A stretch of DNA of 7,289 nt from an uncultured Myxococcales bacterium (GTDB lineage: Bacteria; Myxococcota_A; Bradymonadia; UBA7976; UBA1532), in NCBI GenBank assembly GCA_937896275.1, contig CALBMW010000128.1, positions 1 to 7,289 on the forward strand. The letters are read 5' to 3'. Within the stretch, counting starts at the first letter, position 1; every line of letters begins with the position of its first letter. The position numbers were made by a program, and so were the translations under genes. Below are positions 5,923-7,289 of this stretch, one piece after another. The notes below the pieces were generated by a model. It did no database searches. It saw nothing but the letters and a program-made list of their open reading frames with translations, and had not been told where the DNA came from.

Positions 5923-6675
5923 ATGGAACCAATCACGCTGTACCAGTTCGAGTTGTGCCCCTACTGCCACAAGGTCAAGGCGGGGCTGGACGTCAAGGGC
6001 ATCCCGTACCGCAAGGTCGAGGTCAACCCGATGAACAAGAAGGAGCTGCCGGAGCTGCCCGAGGCCACACCCAGGAAGGTGCCGGTGATCGAGGTCAACG
6101 GCGATCGGGTGCAAGACTCGACCGACATCCTGACGTACCTCGAGACCACCTACCCGACCCGGTTCCCGCTGCTGCCCGAGGACCCGGCGGCGCGCGAGAA
6201 GACCGAGATGGTCGAGCGGTGGGTGGACGACGACCTGAGCTACGTCCTGCCGACGGTGATCTATGGGAAGTGGGGTGACGCCATTCGCGCCGCGAAGGTC
6301 GTCGCGCGCACGAGCAACTTCGGGTTCCTGCAGAACATGGTCGTGCGCGGGGGCGGCTCGCTGATCATGCATCAGGTGTCCAAGCGCATCGTGAAGAAGC
6401 GGGGCGGCAGCAACCCCGAGCAGATGCTGTCGGCCGAGCTGGACAAGTTCGAGCAGTGGCTCGGTGACGCGGACTATGTGTGCGGCGAACAGGTCACGCT
6501 GGGCGACGTGGCCACCCACGGGTGCCTCACCTGCATCCAGGAGTTTCCGGCCTTCGCCGCGGTGATGCAGCGACCCCGGATCGCGGCGTGGTTCGAACGC
6601 GTGCAGGCGGTAAGGGACGCCAACCGCCCGGCAGCCCCCACGGCGCCCGAGCAGGCCGCCGCGGGAGGGGCCTGA
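5923..6675 (+). CDS. GST-fold protein resembling microsomal prostaglandin E synthase 2
   Basis: A 250-residue cytosolic-looking protein. Residues 1-80 form a glutaredoxin/GST N-terminal thioredoxin fold: LYQFELCPYCHKVK has the redox motif C12-P-Y-C15, KVPVIEVNG carries the cis-Pro at 54, and QDSTDILTYLE (64-74) gives the glutathione-contact Asp65-Ser66. Residues about 90-232 are the helical GST C-terminal domain, with VTLGDVATHGCL near 191-202. The order CP(Y/F)C-KV ... YxxVEVNP ... RKVP, then W-x-DD ... VSKRIVKKR ... LGDVAxxG resembles eukaryotic mPGES-2 and its bacterial relatives. A bacterial role in prostaglandin synthesis is not implied; glutathione-dependent redox or haem/thiol chemistry is more likely. 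The C-terminal tail (233-250) is an Ala/Pro-rich extension. The ATG at 5923 begins the fold; a longer open frame upstream is non-homologous and crosses the spacer. Confidence 0.85.
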   Translation: MEPITLYQFELCPYCHKVKAGLDVKGIPYRKVEVNPMNKKELPELPEATPRKVPVIEVNGDRVQDSTDILTYLETTYPTRFPLLPEDPAAREKTEMVERWVDDDLSYVLPTVIYGKWGDAIRAAKVVARTSNFGFLQNMVVRGGGSLIMHQVSKRIVKKRGGSNPEQMLSAELDKFEQWLGDADYVCGEQVTLGDVATHGCLTCIQEFPAFAAVMQRPRIAAWFERVQAVRDANRPAAPTAPEQAAAGGA

Positions 6676-6702
6676 GCAGGACTCTGACCTTTGACGCGCG
6701 CG

Positions 6703-6726
6703 GCCGTGAGCCTCGGTGAGCACGGC
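6703..6726 (+). terminator. Weak stem after the GST-like gene
   Basis: GCCGTG (6703-6708) and CACGGC (6721-6726) can pair around a 12-base loop, 28 bases after the stop codon. No T-run follows, so it is not a classical terminator. The hairpins further on with T-runs are better candidates for the transcript end. Confidence 0.25.
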
Positions 6727-6739
6727 GCGCGGCCGCCCC

Positions 6740-6876
6740 GGCGACGTGTCGCCCGCGGCCGTCCGGGCGACGTGTCGCCTGCCGGGCGAGGTGTCGCCCG
6801 GGCGAGGTGTCGCCCGGGCGAGGTGTCGCCCGCCGGGCGAGGTGTCGCCTGTCGCCCGCTGGGCGAGGTGTCGCCC
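6740..6876. repeat. Seven hairpin units of GGGCGA-NGTG-TCGCCC
   Basis: Units at 6740-6753, 6765-6780, 6784-6799, 6800-6815, 6816-6831, 6835-6850 and 6861-6876. Three of them (6784-6831) are perfect adjacent 16-mers GGGCGAGGTGTCGCCC. Each full unit forms a six-bp stem around a CGTG or GGTG loop. The first two carry CGTG and the next five GGTG. A lone right arm, GTCGCCC, remains at 6851-6857, suggesting a partly deleted copy. The region begins about 65 bp after the GST-like gene. Confidence 0.85.
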
Positions 6877-6889
6877 GCTTCTTTGAGCG

Positions 6890-7000
6890 AGCTGGGCGAC
6901 GTGTCGCCCACATCTTTTTTCCCCACAGCTGGGCGACGTGTCGCCCACATCTTTTTGCCCCACAGCTGGGCGACGTGTCGCCCACATCTTTTTGCCCCAC
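6890..7000 (+). terminator. Three tandem 37-bp hairpin-plus-T-run units
   Basis: Copies at 6890-6926, 6927-6963 and 6964-7000 differ at a single base (T6920 where the others have G). Each reads AGCT, then the 16-base hairpin GGGCGACGTGTCGCCC, then ACATCTTTTT, then a seven-base tail ending CCCCAC. The stem extends to seven bp (TGGGCGA/TCGCCCA) and is followed after CATC by five or six T, so each copy looks like an intrinsic terminator for plus-strand transcripts. There are no spacers between copies, so this is not a CRISPR array. Termination is inferred, not shown. Confidence 0.55.
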
Positions 7001-7040
7001 CGCCCGGCCGAGGTGTCGCCCGCCCGGCCGAGGTGTCGCC
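7001..7040. repeat. Perfect 20-bp tandem pair
   Basis: CGCCCGGCCGAGGTGTCGCC occurs twice in a row (7001-7020, 7021-7040). A third copy matching 19 of 20 bases is at 7082-7101. The left arm is now GGCCGA, so the hairpin of the earlier units is broken, while the right part GAGGTGTCGCC is unchanged. Confidence 0.85.
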
Positions 7041-7210
7041 CACTTCTTTGAGCCCGCACGTCGTTTTCGTGCACGACCGCTCGCCCGGCCGAGGTGTCGC
7101 TAGCCGGCCCGAGGTGTCGCCGGCCCGAGGTGTCGCCCACTTCTTTGAGCCTAGCCGGCCCGAGGTGTCGCCCACTTCTTTGAGCCCGCATGTCGTTTTC
7201 GTGCACGACC
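7029..7210. repeat. 50-bp direct repeat at 132-bp period with a nested 35-bp repeat
   Basis: Copies 7029-7078 and 7161-7210 match at 49 of 50 bases (C7059 versus T7191). Each contains CGAGGTGTCGCCC, CTTCTTTGAGCCC and GTCGTTTTCGTGCACGACC. The last part includes a five-bp stem GCACG/CGTGC with a TCGTTTT loop (7056-7072); the one difference keeps pairing as a G-T wobble. Between them a 35-bp unit beginning GGCCCGAGGTGTCGCCC is repeated at 7122 and 7157. The nested periods point to successive duplications. The block ends 50 bases before the start codon at 7261. Confidence 0.85.
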
Positions 7211-7249
7211 TCGCGCCACTGTCCGAAAGACCTGCGCCCCCCCACGGGC

Positions 7250-7256
7250 AGGAGGT
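7250..7256 (+). promoter_or_regulatory. Strong ribosome binding site before the right-edge gene
   Basis: AGGAGGT is a full match to the anti-Shine-Dalgarno sequence and lies four bases before ATG 7261. It is the best ribosome binding site in the window and shows that a coding region begins here, not at the later in-frame ATG at 7276. Confidence 0.6.
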
Positions 7257-7260
7257 CCCC

Positions 7261-7289
7261 ATGTCGCGTCCCCTCATGTTCCAGCAAGA
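7261..7289 (+). CDS. Start of an unidentified gene, cut by the window edge
   Basis: Nine codons are visible after the strong ribosome binding site: MSRPLMFQQ. Nothing can be said about its product. The repeat field would form its upstream region, so the hairpins may separate it from the GST-like gene or lie in its leader. The call rests only on the ribosome binding site, the ATG and the open frame to the edge. Confidence 0.45.

Noticed and set aside
4385..5932. 515-residue minus-strand frame opposite the CotH-like gene
   Set aside because: It is antisense to a gene with clear family motifs and shows no domain of its own.
6890..7000. CRISPR array
   Set aside because: The 37-bp copies are directly adjacent with no unique spacers, and no cas gene is present.
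6474..7277. 267-residue minus-strand frame with repeated KTTCGLKEVGDTS
   Set aside because: The repeat of this peptide comes from the 132-bp duplication, which happens to be in frame. The frame then runs antisense into the GST-like gene and has no recognisable domain.
5518..7287. 589-residue minus-strand frame covering the repeat field and the antisense of the GST-like gene
   Set aside because: It is antisense to a well-supported gene. In the repeat field it gives low-complexity GDTS/RHVA/ATPRP peptides whose frame shifts from unit to unit because most unit lengths are not multiples of three.

Overview
The window is a very GC-rich bacterial chromosome segment. Its GC-rich third codon positions, lipoproteins, outer-membrane barrel, CotH-type kinase and repeat-rich spacers suggest a deltaproteobacterial or Myxococcota-like organism. 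That assignment is inferred from style; no taxonomic marker gene is present.

Layout. A likely intrinsic terminator at the left edge (18-47) faces a small zinc-finger DksA/TraR-family gene on the minus strand (97-447). About 650 bp without a convincing gene follow, holding two sets of short repeats and a small palindrome. Next is a 513-residue outer-membrane beta-barrel protein of alginate-export/porin type (1095-2636, plus). It converges with a CENP-V/GFA zinc protein on the minus strand (2689-3135). Divergent from that is a two-gene plus-strand operon: a cysteine-rich lipoprotein (3291-4409) whose stop overlaps by one base the start of a CotH-like kinase lipoprotein (4409-5728). After a 194-bp spacer with a duplicated 21-bp element comes a GST-fold protein resembling microsomal prostaglandin E synthase 2 (5923-6675, plus). 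The last ~580 bp is an unusual nested repeat field with 16 copies of a GTGTCGC core, many of them hairpins. It ends just before a strong ribosome binding site and the first nine codons of a gene that leaves the window at 7261.

Most interesting points. (1) The cysteine-rich lipoprotein contains two 71-residue-period modules with identical eight-cysteine spacing plus two diverged modules, and it is translationally coupled to a CotH-like kinase. This suggests a cell-envelope pair. (2) The terminal repeat field has nested periods of 16, 37, 20, 35 and 132 bp. Its 37-bp units look like tandem terminators. Most of its periods are not multiples of three, which argues against it being coding. (3) Two genes, the DksA-like one and the cysteine-rich lipoprotein, have the same TGCTAC(C/G)GT element exactly six bases before their ATG, which suggests leaderless transcription. 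The spacer before the GST-like gene has a weaker version.
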